NCBI RefSeq assembly: GCF_000378205.1
Contig: NZ_KB899409.1
Location: 183,949-247,948, forward strand
DNA: 64,000 bases
Source of the DNA: Sediminispirochaeta bajacaliforniensis DSM 16054
Lineage (GTDB): Bacteria; Spirochaetota; Spirochaetia; DSM-16054; Sediminispirochaetaceae
Reading direction: 5' to 3'
Both the position numbers and the translations under genes were made by a program. Position 1 is the first letter of the stretch; each line of letters opens with the position of its first letter. The notes beneath the pieces were generated by a model. The model was not told the DNA's origin. It did no database searches and was given only the letters and a program-made list of their open reading frames with translations. Of this stretch, positions 17,208-26,212 are shown one piece after another.

Positions 17208-17927
17208 GTGAAAGACATTTTACCGTTACCGCGAATGAAAATTTCTGATGAAGTAACTCGTGCGATTGAAGACTTTATCGTCGAGAACAATCTGGAGACA
17301 GGAGATAAATTGCCTTCTCAGGCGGAACTATCGGCAAAATTGCATGTTGGAACACGCTCCATCAGAGAGGCCATACGCTCTCTGGAATCACGCGGGATGG
17401 TGGAGACAAAACAGGGTAAAGGTGTTTTTGTTAAAAACAACAATCTCGATTACTTTTTGGAAACCCTGATGGCGTCGTTTGTTTTTCATCTTCCCGAACA
17501 GAAAGAATTGTTTCTCGACCTCACAAAAACGCGCAGGATTATTGAAGTCCAGGCAATATACGATGTAACCCAGAATCCTCCGCCGAATTTCATCTCACAA
17601 TTTACCCGAATTGTGGAAGAACTTGATGCCAAGGCCCAAACAGGGGAGATCGATGCCTATAACCTTCTTGATTTAAAACTTCATCAATCAATCATCAATG
17701 CTACCGGCAACAAAATTCTTATGTCGCTGTACAGGTACTTACGCGATCTGCTCGTCAAATGCTTTGGAAAGACCGGCTATGTACACGGGAGCATTGAAAC
17801 CAGTATTACCGACCACCATAAAATGCTTGAGGCCCTGCAAAAGCAGGATGCGGCACAGGCAAAAGCGGTTATGGAATCGCATATCGGACTCACCCTAAGT
17901 AAAATCGAACATCTTTCCTTGACCTGA
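17208..17927 (+). CDS. GntR-family regulator, FadR subgroup
   Basis: A 239-residue repressor. A winged helix (about 10-75; GDKLPSQAELSAKLHVGTRSI is the family DNA-reading stretch, written here in part: LPSQAELSAKLHVG) is followed by an all-helical FCD ligand domain with its metal/ligand residues in HQSIINATGN and DHHKMLEAL. I prefer the GTG at 17208, which has AAGGTAG 6 nt before it; the ATG at 17178 has no ribosome site. It is transcribed away from the operon it should control. Exact operator repeats at both minus-strand promoters make it the obvious local regulator. The ligand is probably an intermediate of this pathway. Confidence 0.9.
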   Translation: MKDILPLPRMKISDEVTRAIEDFIVENNLETGDKLPSQAELSAKLHVGTRSIREAIRSLESRGMVETKQGKGVFVKNNNLDYFLETLMASFVFHLPEQKELFLDLTKTRRIIEVQAIYDVTQNPPPNFISQFTRIVEELDAKAQTGEIDAYNLLDLKLHQSIINATGNKILMSLYRYLRDLLVKCFGKTGYVHGSIETSITDHHKMLEALQKQDAAQAKAVMESHIGLTLSKIEHLSLT

Positions 17928-17965
17928 GAAAGCTGCACTGGGTATGATGCGGCACAGGAATCGTC

Positions 17966-18565
17966 ATGAAAATTCTTGGAATCAACGGAAGTCCGCGAAA
18001 AAACGGAAATACCAGAACGATCATCTCTTGCATGCTTGAGGGTGTCCAAAAAGCAGGAGGAGAGGCTGAGTATATCCATCTGCCTTCATATCATATCGAA
18101 GGCTGCATCGGTTGCGAGAAGTGCCGAAAAGAAAAACGGTGCGCTCAGTTTTTCGACGGTATGCAGCTGCTCTATCCCAAGATAGAAAAAGCGGATGGTA
18201 TTATCCTAGGATCGCCGACATACAATTACAATATGACGCCTTGGATGAAGGCTTTCATCGATCGTCTTTACCCCTATTTCGATTTCTCTCAACAACGGCC
18301 GGGGCCTTACAGCTCCCGGCTCAGCGGGAAGGGTAAAAAAGCCTTGGTCTTTGGGGTATGTGAACAAATAGACCCGAAGGAGATGGGATATACCATCGTC
18401 GCCATGAGGGACGCTATTAAGGTCGTCGGCTATGAGATTTTCGCAGAGCTTGCCTTCCCGGCCCATTTTTATCCGGGATCTGTTGCCAAAGATCCATCGT
18501 CACGGGAAAAGGCAGAATCGGCCGGAAAAGCCTTTACAGCCTCGTTTCAAGGTACAATCGCATAA
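17966..18565 (+). CDS. NADPH-dependent FMN reductase/iron-sulfur flavoprotein-like protein
   Basis: A 199-residue flavodoxin-like protein. The FMN phosphate loop is GSPRKNGNT near the N-terminus and GSPTYNYNMTPWMK is the second flavin-contacting block. A Cys cluster, GCIGCEKCRKEKRC, matches the compact cysteine motif of iron-sulfur flavoproteins, so an Fe-S cluster is possible. It starts 38 nt after the regulator gene on the same strand and may be co-transcribed. Redox partner and substrate unknown. Confidence 0.85.
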   Translation: MKILGINGSPRKNGNTRTIISCMLEGVQKAGGEAEYIHLPSYHIEGCIGCEKCRKEKRCAQFFDGMQLLYPKIEKADGIILGSPTYNYNMTPWMKAFIDRLYPYFDFSQQRPGPYSSRLSGKGKKALVFGVCEQIDPKEMGYTIVAMRDAIKVVGYEIFAELAFPAHFYPGSVAKDPSSREKAESAGKAFTASFQGTIA

Positions 18566-18575
18566 GAAGAAAGCT

Positions 18576-20237
18576 TCACTGAGAAATCAGGATGATCCCT
18601 TCCAAAGGAGCAAGCATGATCTCCCGTTCAATAACAGCTTGTGCCCCCTGCTCCGAAAAATCGGAGGCATGGGTGGAAAAAAGCTTTCGCCATCTCCCAT
18701 TCTCCACCTTCAGCGATTGATGCCTCTTTGATGAAAAATTAACGCAGACGATAAAACGTTCTTTCGCATCGGCTTTCCGCAGGTAGACAAGAAGCTCTTT
18801 CTCATCAGCCTGGACCAACGTGAAACTGCCTCGCCGAAGAGCGGGATACTTTGAGCGAAGGGTAATGAGGGTCTTAAAGCAGGATAGGACCGATCCCGCC
18901 CTGCCTTGTTGATCCGCTACGTTCACCTCTTGATAATTGGGGTGCAAAGGAAGCCATGGCCTGGCAGCGGGATTCGAGGAAAAACCGGCGCAGTCGCCGC
19001 CATTCCACTGCATGGGAAGCCGCTCTCCGTCGCGCCCCTTGTGAAAAGGCCAGTAACGAATTCCAACAGGATCGGCAAGGCGGGAGCGGGGTACCGCTGC
19101 GTTTTCCATTCCGATCTCCTCTCCCATGTAGAGGAAGGGAGGTCCTCCCTGGGTCAGCAGCATCACTCCGATCAATTTCGCCACAGCTTCCTTCATTTCC
19201 CGATCAGAAGAAGGGGCATAGCGACTGAGCGCACGAACAACATCGTGATTTGAAAAGACGAAACAGGGAGTACCGCCGTACCGCAAGGCGGCACGATATT
19301 GCCCTTCGAAAATCGAACCGAAACGACGAGCGGACCAGGGGGAGAAGGTAAGCGAGAAATCAAAGGCCAGATGAAGCTGATCCTGTACACCGGTAAAGGA
19401 TGCTGCGAGTTCCTGATCAACGGGCTTGTCGAGATATATCTCCCCTACCGCAAAGCTTCCCGGATATCGATTAAGGAGCCTGCGAAGCTGACGAAGATAT
19501 TCTCCTGTGGCAGGACTGTTGCGGTCGTAGAGATGGCGCTGCATCTCATAGGGCCTCGGAGGCCAGCCGAAGGTAAAGGGGTTGTCCCGAAATTCGGAGT
19601 CTTTACCGATCAGATTGATGACATCGAGGCGAAAACCGTCCACGCCCTCCTTCAGCCAAAACTCAAGCTCGTCGAAAATCGCCTTCCGGCAGCGGGGATT
19701 CGCCCAGTTCAAATCCGGCTGCTCCGGCAAAAAGGAGTGGAGATAATACTCACCGCTTGTATCGTCGAAAGTCCAGCAGCTGCCGCCGAAGGAAGCCTTC
19801 CAGTTGTTCGGTACCCGTCCGCCCTTTTTCGGTTTCCGCCATACATAAAAATCGCGATCAGGATTATTCTTTGATGAACGGCTTTCAATGAACCAGGGAT
19901 GAAGAAAGCTGGTGTGGTTGAACACCATATCCATGATTATTCCGATATTACAACGGTGGGCTTCTTCCAGAAGCCGGCGGAAGGCCTCGATATCGCCGAA
20001 TACGGGATCGATTTCCCGATAATCGCTTATGTCATAGCCGAAATCGAACATGGGGCTTTTATTGATCGGGCTGATCCAGATGCCTGAAACCCCAAGCTCC
20101 CGGAGATAATCAAGCCTTGTGCGTATCCCGTCGAGATCCCCTACCCCGTCTCCGTCGGCATCAAAGAAACTTCTCGGATAGATTTGATAGATTACGCCCT
20201 CTTTCCACCAACTATCGTCGCGGTGCAGTTGTCCCAT
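18576..20237 (-). CDS. GH13 oligo-1,6-glucosidase/alpha-glucosidase
   Basis: A 553-residue cytoplasmic glycoside hydrolase of family 13, subfamily of oligo-1,6-glucosidases. Conserved regions: DMVFNH (Asp103), GFRLDVINL with nucleophile Asp205, acid/base Glu266 in FAVGEIYL, and SNHD at 329-332. A Ca-binding-type loop DADGDGVGD lies at 26-34. The Val after the nucleophile (DVIN) is the residue associated with alpha-1,6 preference in Bacillus enzymes; alpha-1,4 enzymes usually have Ala. No signal peptide, so it acts on imported isomalto- or pullulan-type oligosaccharides. Monocistronic, divergent from the TPR gene. Confidence 0.92.
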   Translation of the reverse strand: MGQLHRDDSWWKEGVIYQIYPRSFFDADGDGVGDLDGIRTRLDYLRELGVSGIWISPINKSPMFDFGYDISDYREIDPVFGDIEAFRRLLEEAHRCNIGIIMDMVFNHTSFLHPWFIESRSSKNNPDRDFYVWRKPKKGGRVPNNWKASFGGSCWTFDDTSGEYYLHSFLPEQPDLNWANPRCRKAIFDELEFWLKEGVDGFRLDVINLIGKDSEFRDNPFTFGWPPRPYEMQRHLYDRNSPATGEYLRQLRRLLNRYPGSFAVGEIYLDKPVDQELAASFTGVQDQLHLAFDFSLTFSPWSARRFGSIFEGQYRAALRYGGTPCFVFSNHDVVRALSRYAPSSDREMKEAVAKLIGVMLLTQGGPPFLYMGEEIGMENAAVPRSRLADPVGIRYWPFHKGRDGERLPMQWNGGDCAGFSSNPAARPWLPLHPNYQEVNVADQQGRAGSVLSCFKTLITLRSKYPALRRGSFTLVQADEKELLVYLRKADAKERFIVCVNFSSKRHQSLKVENGRWRKLFSTHASDFSEQGAQAVIEREIMLAPLEGIILISQ

Positions 20238-20294
20238 TGCAGCCCCCGTTTCCCTTTTTTCTCAGCCGTCATTATATTATAGCCAGAGGGCAAG

Positions 20295-20888
20295 ATGGAA
20301 GAACGAATACAAAAAGCACAGCTGCTTATAATGGATAATCGTTACCTTGATGCGCTTGAAATCCTGACTGAAATTCTCAGGGAAGAGCCGGACGAGAGGG
20401 AAGCACTTCGGCTTGCCGGTACCGCATGGATGGAAAGCGGAGAGGCAGGAAAAGCGGTTAAGGCCCTCGATTACTATAGAAAACGGTGGGGAGACGATGC
20501 AAAGGCATTGGAGGCCCTGGGCTGTTCCCACTTCAAACTTGGAAATTATGGGCTGAGCAGAGAGATACTTGAGGAGGCTGAACGGCTGGATGATCGAAAT
20601 CCATCCATAGAACGCAACCTCGGAGTCGTATATCACCACCTTGGCGAAGAGGGGAAAAGCATTCGGAGACTTGAACAGTCAAACGAACTTGGCCCCGAGG
20701 ACTACCGGACCATGTATGCTCTTGCCATGGCCTACATGCTTGCCGGACGACCGGCCGAAGCAGAACCCCTGCTCGAAGGAGTGCTTAAGGTTCCGACTCC
20801 GGAAGAGTTCAGAACCCTTGCAAGGGTGAATCTTAAACGTATTCATAAACAGATCGAAACTATGGAACGCCCAAAAACAAAGGATTAA
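20295..20888 (+). CDS. Tetratricopeptide-repeat protein
   Basis: A 197-residue soluble protein made of about five TPR-like helix pairs, for example LDALEILTEILREEPDERE, FKLGNYGLSREILEEAERLD and ALAMAYMLAGRPAEAEPLL. No signal peptide, membrane segment or catalytic domain is visible. TPR proteins act as binding scaffolds; the partner is unknown. It lies 49 nt upstream of xseA on the same strand and may share its transcript, but nothing ties it to exonuclease VII. Confidence 0.85.
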   Translation: MEERIQKAQLLIMDNRYLDALEILTEILREEPDEREALRLAGTAWMESGEAGKAVKALDYYRKRWGDDAKALEALGCSHFKLGNYGLSREILEEAERLDDRNPSIERNLGVVYHHLGEEGKSIRRLEQSNELGPEDYRTMYALAMAYMLAGRPAEAEPLLEGVLKVPTPEEFRTLARVNLKRIHKQIETMERPKTKD

Positions 20889-20937
20889 TCCCTAAACCAT
20901 AATTGCGGTCGGTTTGTTTTACGTATAGGATGTCGGC

Positions 20938-22161
20938 ATGCTATTCGAAGAGGAATCCAAAGCCTTTTTCACCGTCTCCGGGCTTACGGCTCTCATCAAG
21001 GAGCGGCTCGAAAGCGGCTTTTCATCGGTTGCGGTGGAGGGTGAGATATCGAATTTTCGCCCCTCTGCAGCAGGCCATTGGTATTTTTCCCTTAAGGATC
21101 AGGACGCGGTCATTAGTGCTGTCATGTTTCGGGGAAAGAGTGCGAGGGTCGATTTCTACCCGGAAGACGGGATAACGGTCAAGATAAGCGGAAATCTCTC
21201 CGTCTATGAAAAACGCGGAAACTATCAGATCATATGTGACACCATGGTTCGTTCGGGCGAAGGGGCCATCCTTGCGATGCTGGAAGAACGCAAACGCAGG
21301 CTTGCCGCCGAGGGCTTGTTCGACCTGGAGAAGAAGAAACCCATCCCACCCTTTCCAGCGCGGGTCGCGGTGATCACCAGTCCTACGGGAGCCGCCCTCC
21401 GTGACATTCTGCAGGTACTGGGGCGTCGAGGTGCAGGGGTCGATATCACCATTTTACCTACCTTGGTTCAGGGAGACGGGGCCGCTGAACAGATAGCGGC
21501 CCAAATCAGAAGGGCAAATCGCTACAACATGGGCGAGGTCATCATCATGGGGCGGGGAGGCGGCAGTCTCGAAGACCTGCTCCCCTTTAGTGAGGAAGCA
21601 GTGGCCAGGGCAGTCGCCGAAAGCACGATTCCCATCATCTCAGCGGTCGGTCATGAGACGGATACGGCCCTTTCGGATCTTGCGGCGGACCTCAGGGCCC
21701 CCACCCCCTCCGCCGCGGCGGAACTTGTCTGCGAGGAACGTGAAGCGTTGTTGCTGAGGGTCGGGGCTATCGCGGGAGAGATGCAAGACAATCTGCTTCG
21801 CAGCGCAGAGAAGGCAAGGATCCTCCTTCAGCGTTTCTCGGGCGAGGAGATGAAAGAGCGGATGCAGCGACTGCTCCAACCGCGGCGCTTTGAGCTTGAC
21901 GATCAACGGGAAGAGGCGGTCAGGGCCATAGGAGAGAAGATAACGGCTGAGCGCCATCGTCTGGCCCTGATTATCAAGGAGATGGAGACATCAAACCCCC
22001 TTGCAATTCTCCAAAAGGGGTATGCGGTGGTAAGCCGAAAACGGGACGACGGCCTGGTTACCGATGCTGCGGAAGAGAGGGTTGGCGAAGCACTTTGCAT
22101 TCGCCTGGCGAAGGGCTCTGTAGATGCAACGATAGAGGAGATACACAGTGAAAAGCTTTGA
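20938..22161 (+). CDS. xseA: Exodeoxyribonuclease VII large subunit
   Basis: A 407-residue catalytic subunit of ExoVII, which degrades single-stranded DNA from both ends. It has the N-terminal OB-fold (about 1-100; VEGEISNFRPSAAGHWYFSL), the nuclease domain with ARVAVITSPTGAALRDI, GRGGGSLEDLLPFSEE and ISAVGHETDTALSDLAADLRAPTPSAAAE regions (each a known family block), and a C-terminal coiled coil that holds small subunits. xseB overlaps its 3' end by 14 nt. Confidence 0.96.
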   Translation: MLFEEESKAFFTVSGLTALIKERLESGFSSVAVEGEISNFRPSAAGHWYFSLKDQDAVISAVMFRGKSARVDFYPEDGITVKISGNLSVYEKRGNYQIICDTMVRSGEGAILAMLEERKRRLAAEGLFDLEKKKPIPPFPARVAVITSPTGAALRDILQVLGRRGAGVDITILPTLVQGDGAAEQIAAQIRRANRYNMGEVIIMGRGGGSLEDLLPFSEEAVARAVAESTIPIISAVGHETDTALSDLAADLRAPTPSAAAELVCEEREALLLRVGAIAGEMQDNLLRSAEKARILLQRFSGEEMKERMQRLLQPRRFELDDQREEAVRAIGEKITAERHRLALIIKEMETSNPLAILQKGYAVVSRKRDDGLVTDAAEERVGEALCIRLAKGSVDATIEEIHSEKL

Positions 22162-22372
22162 AGAACGGATGGCCCGACTTGAAGAACTAAATGATCAACT
22201 GAGAAAAGGGAGCCTTTCCCTGGCTGAAGCGATGGCAACCTTCGAAGAAGGCATGACCCTTGCAAAGGGGCTTGAAAAGGAGCTTTCGAAAATAGAACGG
22301 AGGATCGAAATACTCGTCAATGAACCGGAGGCCCCGGACGAAACACCGAACCTGGAGCTTTTCGGGCAGTAG
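22148..22372 (+). CDS. xseB: Exodeoxyribonuclease VII small subunit
   Basis: A 74-residue helical protein. SFEERMARLEELNDQLRKG and LSLAEAMATFEEGMTLAKG are standard XseB sequence. Several copies wrap the coiled coil of XseA. The start is a GTG at 22148 with a GAGGAG site, 14 nt before the xseA stop, which implies translational coupling. Confidence 0.95.
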   Translation: MKSFEERMARLEELNDQLRKGSLSLAEAMATFEEGMTLAKGLEKELSKIERRIEILVNEPEAPDETPNLELFGQ

Positions 22373-22392
22373 TCGCTTTGAACCGATAGCCG

Positions 22393-22842
22393 CTAAGGCT
22401 GCCGCGATATCAGGGGAGCAAGATCGATGTGATCTCCCTCCCTTACACCGGCAGCCTCGAATGCTCCTCGGTTCAGCTCTATGGCATATCTGACCGACCT
22501 TGAAGAATATACCGGTTGCAGATCATGTGGTATCATCGGCAGAATATCGACAATGGTACCTGAGCCGTCGAGATAGGCAATGGAGAGCGGGATTTCGGTA
22601 TTCTTCATCCAGAATCCAAGCAGCTGATCGTGTTCAAAAACAAAGATCATGCCTCGATCCTCGGACAGTTTTTCGCGAAACATCAATCCCTTGACCCGCT
22701 CCTGCTGATCATCGGCAATTTCCAGGGTAAATTGTTTCGTGCCGATAGACAACGTGACGCTCTGTTCCCCCTTACAGCCGGAAAGCAGTACAAGGAAAAA
22801 ACAGAAGCCGAAGAGAAACCTTACAGATAGCCTCATCACCAT
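22393..22842 (-). CDS. DUF192 family lipoprotein
   Basis: A 149-residue exported protein. The N-terminal signal peptide ends in LVLLSGC-KGE, a plausible lipobox. The rest is one DUF192 domain: RVKGLMFREKL, DRGMIFVFEHDQLLGFWMKNT and a C-terminal YAIELNRGAFEAAGVREGD. The family is widespread and has no firmly known reaction. It follows the next upstream gene by 5 nt, so the two form an operon of envelope proteins converging on xseB. Confidence 0.85.
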   Translation of the reverse strand: MVMRLSVRFLFGFCFFLVLLSGCKGEQSVTLSIGTKQFTLEIADDQQERVKGLMFREKLSEDRGMIFVFEHDQLLGFWMKNTEIPLSIAYLDGSGTIVDILPMIPHDLQPVYSSRSVRYAIELNRGAFEAAGVREGDHIDLAPLISRQP

Positions 22843-22847
22843 TCCCG

Positions 22848-23417
22848 TTAAAATTGCTGAAGAAACTGATCCCTTGTCATCTCCTCGAAGGACCGGTCGA
22901 TGGCCCCTGAGCGACGAATTTCATCCAGAAGCTTTGTATCAAGATACTTCACCCGAAGCCCCTTACGCTCCAGAATGAAGGCAGTCGTATCACCCTTCCA
23001 CCGGCTCTCATCCGGCGTAAAGACATTAGGAGGGCCATACTTGCCGACAAAGGTTGTATAGAGAGCGTAGTGATCCATCAGCTGCTCGTCAATATCGAGA
23101 ACAATGGAGTAGAGTCGGTCGTCATGAAATTGCAGGTATGCCCGGCGAATAAAACCAAGGCCGCCGGTTTCAATCATCCGCTCGTTGGGATTCCGCAGCA
23201 TGGAAACATCGGCTTTCCCCCGATAAGAAAAATTCGGATCACGTTTGAGAGCCGCTTCAGCATCCGCAAAGGAGAGACCCAATTGAATTTCTCCGAACCC
23301 GGTAGGAGGAGGATCGTGCTGTGCCTGATCCGCGTTCTGGGCCCAGATCATAGCGGTACGACAAAAAGTCGAGAGAAAAAGAAGGATAAAAAGCAGATAT
23401 GGCAGCCGCAACCTCAT
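22848..23417 (-). CDS. Exported protein of unknown function
   Basis: About 189 residues with an N-terminal signal peptide (LPYLLFILLFLSTFC) and a mature domain of alternating strands. The core GFGEIQLGLSFADAEAALKRDPNF resembles small periplasmic beta-sheet domains that begin GL-x-G-x-s-x-eev, written here in part only. The start is unclear: the ATG at 23417 lies only 1 nt after GGAGG, while a TTG at 23411 has ideal spacing from it and a TTG at 23435 has none. I recognise no family with certainty. Confidence 0.75.
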   Translation of the reverse strand: MRLRLPYLLFILLFLSTFCRTAMIWAQNADQAQHDPPPTGFGEIQLGLSFADAEAALKRDPNFSYRGKADVSMLRNPNERMIETGGLGFIRRAYLQFHDDRLYSIVLDIDEQLMDHYALYTTFVGKYGPPNVFTPDESRWKGDTTAFILERKGLRVKYLDTKLLDEIRRSGAIDRSFEEMTRDQFLQQF

Positions 23418-23477
23418 ACCTCCATATTCGGCCAAAATCAGGCAGGATCTTACCGGAATTTTGGTTATAATAGAGAC

Positions 23478-25100
23478 ATGAAACCTCTTCGTATTTCGGC
23501 GGCGGTCATGGGCCTGAGCGTACTATTGTTCCTGGAAGGATGTACCTCCTATTCGGGTCCTGCCATTCGTAAGGCAGCGGCGGCCGGTCCCTCATCAGCC
23601 ATCGAAAGTGCCTACCGGCAGCAGCATTTTGAAGAGGTCGACCAGGGGATACGCATCGTCACCGTTCCCACGGGCGCACGAATCAAAGTGGATGGAAAGC
23701 TAAAGGGAAATAGCCCGCTTCTTCTGGACCTTCCGACGGGGAATTATCTGATCGAGGCGGAAAAAAGCGGTTATAAAAGCGCCTTAATCACCCTCTCCCA
23801 TATCGGCGATGAGTATACAAAAGTCGAACTATCTCTCAAAGCGATAGAGGGTTCCCTGCTCATAGAAACGACCCCTCAGGATGCGGAAATTCGCAGCGGA
23901 TGGAAAGACTTCACGCCGGGCAAAGAGGAACGGCTTGGGGTCGGTAGTTACGAACTTGAGATTAGTGCCTTTGGCTATGAAACGGAACGAAAAACGGTTC
24001 CCGTTGAAGAAGGAAAGCTTAGCCGTATATCGATCGCTCTTGTACCGGTTCCCTTTGCTTTTAAACAAATATCCGTTGCGCGGAAGCGATTCGACCCGAC
24101 AGATCCAGGCACATATGGCAGCGTTGTCGTCTCTGTTACCGTGTCTGCCCCGGGCGATGGAAGCATGGCCATCGTCGGCCAAGGGGGAGAGATCGTGGCG
24201 GGCCCTTTCCCGGTGCGCTTTACCCGGAGCTTGAATAGAATCGTCTGGGATGGCAGGGATACGAAGGGGCAGATAGCGAAAGAGGGCGAATATCGGCTTG
24301 TGGTTAGGGCAATGCAGGGGGACCTTCCCTTGAATATTGAAACTCCGATAGCAGTGGACCGCAGCATCGATCTTCGCTCCCGTCCAGTCTACAACGGTGC
24401 GGCAGGAACACTTTTCTGCCCTCTGCCGCCGAGCTTTCCACAAGGAAGCCTCCAGGCGGGGGTGCTCTCTTTAGTCCACGCAGGAGGATACGACTACCAG
24501 ATCCCTGCTGTAGCTTCCCTGCGATATGCACGAACAAAGGGAGAGGAGATAGTCATCTCCGGCGGTATGATTGCCCGTAATCCGGGAAGCGATATTCCTT
24601 TCGGAAGCCTTTCGTGGTCAAAAACCCTTTTCCAAGATGAAGGGCAAATAGGTCCGGAGGCAGCCGCTCTGGTGAAGGGGGGATATTTCCACAACAGTTC
24701 GATCGATCCTTGCACCAATTTTACCGGTATATCCCTGAGCCTCCCCTTTTCGTTATCCCTATCCCCGATACGCGTGACTCTGGCTCCCGAACTTATGGTC
24801 AGTACCGAACGTATTGGTGATGAGGAAGAAAGAGAAGGGAGGGTGACGGCCTGGGCCTATGGAAGAGGAGCCATTCTGCTGGATGCAGGTCCCTTTAGCC
24901 TTGCCTTTTCCGCGGCGATACGAAGCAAGAGCCTTGAGAAAGGGGTTGCAGCGGCATGGCCCATCTTCTCCGGTATCGAATTGCACTGGCTGTTGCCAAA
25001 CAGCATTACCACAATCTCTCTTGCTTCAAGCATCGAGTGGGATCCCGAATCGGGAGAGTTGGACTACAGTGCCGGTGGGGGAATATGGATCATCCCGTAA
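23478..25100 (+). CDS. PEGA-domain lipoprotein with FlgD-like Ig module
   Basis: A 540-residue cell-envelope protein. The signal peptide ends in LFLEGC, a spirochaetal-type lipobox. Two PEGA repeats follow (about 55-125, VPTGARIKVDGKLKGNSPL, and 127-190, TTPQDAEIRSGWKDFTPG). Then comes a FlgD-like Ig domain (about 200-300, ending NRIVWDGRDTKGQIAKEGEY) and a roughly 230-residue strand-rich C-terminus that may be an outer-membrane barrel or repeat domain. The ATG at 23478 fits the signal peptide; the frame stays open upstream without sense. PEGA proteins bind surface structures; the partner is unknown. Confidence 0.85.
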   Translation: MKPLRISAAVMGLSVLLFLEGCTSYSGPAIRKAAAAGPSSAIESAYRQQHFEEVDQGIRIVTVPTGARIKVDGKLKGNSPLLLDLPTGNYLIEAEKSGYKSALITLSHIGDEYTKVELSLKAIEGSLLIETTPQDAEIRSGWKDFTPGKEERLGVGSYELEISAFGYETERKTVPVEEGKLSRISIALVPVPFAFKQISVARKRFDPTDPGTYGSVVVSVTVSAPGDGSMAIVGQGGEIVAGPFPVRFTRSLNRIVWDGRDTKGQIAKEGEYRLVVRAMQGDLPLNIETPIAVDRSIDLRSRPVYNGAAGTLFCPLPPSFPQGSLQAGVLSLVHAGGYDYQIPAVASLRYARTKGEEIVISGGMIARNPGSDIPFGSLSWSKTLFQDEGQIGPEAAALVKGGYFHNSSIDPCTNFTGISLSLPFSLSLSPIRVTLAPELMVSTERIGDEEEREGRVTAWAYGRGAILLDAGPFSLAFSAAIRSKSLEKGVAAAWPIFSGIELHWLLPNSITTISLASSIEWDPESGELDYSAGGGIWIIP

Positions 25101-25429
25101 AGCGGCCCCAAGGACAAGGCCCCGAAGCAAGGCTCATCTCACTCCTGCATTCCCTGCCTTCCACAGAATCATCCAATCGCTTGATGAGGCGTTCGGATCG
25201 GGAACTTGCCATCGTCGCTCTATTCCTGGAAGAAAAGAACTGCCGCTTTCTTTTCGGCTTATTGGGAAGGGAGAAACAAAAACGGGTCAAGAATGAACGA
25301 CGTTACGTATCGAGATTGGGGCTACGATATCCCGATTATCGGAAAAGCATCGAGCTTCTCATCGCTGCCCTAAGTGGGAGGAGTGATGAACAACTGCACA
25401 GCTACATCAGGCCGAGGAAAAATCGGTAG
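25085..25429 (+). CDS. Small basic protein of unknown function
   Basis: A 114-residue, Arg/Lys-rich soluble protein. It begins with an ATG at 25085, 16 nt before the stop of the PEGA lipoprotein gene, in another frame, so it is probably translated by coupling. The sequence is helical (RSDRELAIVALFLEEKN and YPDYRKSIELLIAALSG). I recognise no family. The high charge could suit nucleic-acid or membrane binding, which is only a guess. Confidence 0.6.
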   Translation: MDHPVKRPQGQGPEARLISLLHSLPSTESSNRLMRRSDRELAIVALFLEEKNCRFLFGLLGREKQKRVKNERRYVSRLGLRYPDYRKSIELLIAALSGRSDEQLHSYIRPRKNR

Positions 25430-25453
25430 ACATCGTCCTTTTTGGAAGGCATA

Positions 25454-26212
25454 TCAGGGTTTTACCCCCACCCTGCCGGTATAATCGACCCGGGAAAGAA
25501 GAGGGACATCTTCCCTTTCTCCAAAATAGTCGTCCACGGCCTTTCGTGCACCGGTAAAGTGGCCGTAATCATCGATAATAAGAACCCCTCCCCGCTGCAG
25601 GCGGGGATAAAGCACCTCGAGCTCCACTCGGGTAGATGCATACCAATCGGTATCGAGACGAAGCAAGGCGACGGGCCCCGTTTCACGGGAAAAGGGGGGA
25701 AGGGTTTCTTCGACATCCCCCTCAACAAGATGGAGCCGCTGCGGGGGATAGCCTGTGGAAAGAATACGTTCGGCCACCTCCTTCCTGCCCACTGCCCAGT
25801 CGGCAAAGTCCTGCCGCTTCCATCGCCCTTTGACAGACTCGCCGCTCCAGGCGATCTTATCCTCTTCTCCCGGTTCGGGCATGCCCCGGAAGGTATCAAA
25901 CAGATAGATATCCCTCGGTGTAGCCCCCTCCGCAAGGATGGTCAGGGCCATCAGGAGGGCAGACCCCCCCTTCCAAACCCCACACTCGATGAAAGAACCG
26001 GGAAGTTTTCGGTTCAAAAGGTGAAGGACACTGCGATAGAGGGCGTAACCCCGCTCAAGGCTGGTCATGGTAAAGGGTTCGACCCGGCGCCAAAGAGCGA
26101 AAAAGCCTTCCTCCATGTCGGAACGAAATTGCATGGGAGCCTCGACTCCCCAGCCCCGGCCCCGGAGCAGTTCGGCGGCGGCACGCTCATCTTCACCGAT
26201 GGACCGCCCCAT
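25454..26212 (-). CDS. TylF/MycF-type SAM-dependent O-methyltransferase
   Basis: A 252-residue class I methyltransferase of the macrocin O-methyltransferase family. Landmarks: GSFIECGVWKGGSALLMAL (SAM loop), IYLFDTFRGMPEP, VALLRLDTDWYASTRVEL and VLIIDDYGHFTGARKAVDDY. The Asp residues expected to bind metal and the sugar hydroxyl are present. Homologues methylate sugars or are found near polysaccharide genes. Its ATG shares one base with the ligA stop (TAATG), so it is translated with ligA even though the functions look unrelated. Substrate unknown. Confidence 0.88.
   Translation of the reverse strand: MGRSIGEDERAAAELLRGRGWGVEAPMQFRSDMEEGFFALWRRVEPFTMTSLERGYALYRSVLHLLNRKLPGSFIECGVWKGGSALLMALTILAEGATPRDIYLFDTFRGMPEPGEEDKIAWSGESVKGRWKRQDFADWAVGRKEVAERILSTGYPPQRLHLVEGDVEETLPPFSRETGPVALLRLDTDWYASTRVELEVLYPRLQRGGVLIIDDYGHFTGARKAVDDYFGEREDVPLLSRVDYTGRVGVKP

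Noticed and set aside
23070..23477. N-terminal extension of the PEGA lipoprotein frame
   Set aside because: It runs antisense through the upstream exported-protein gene, and the signal peptide with lipobox begins at 23478.
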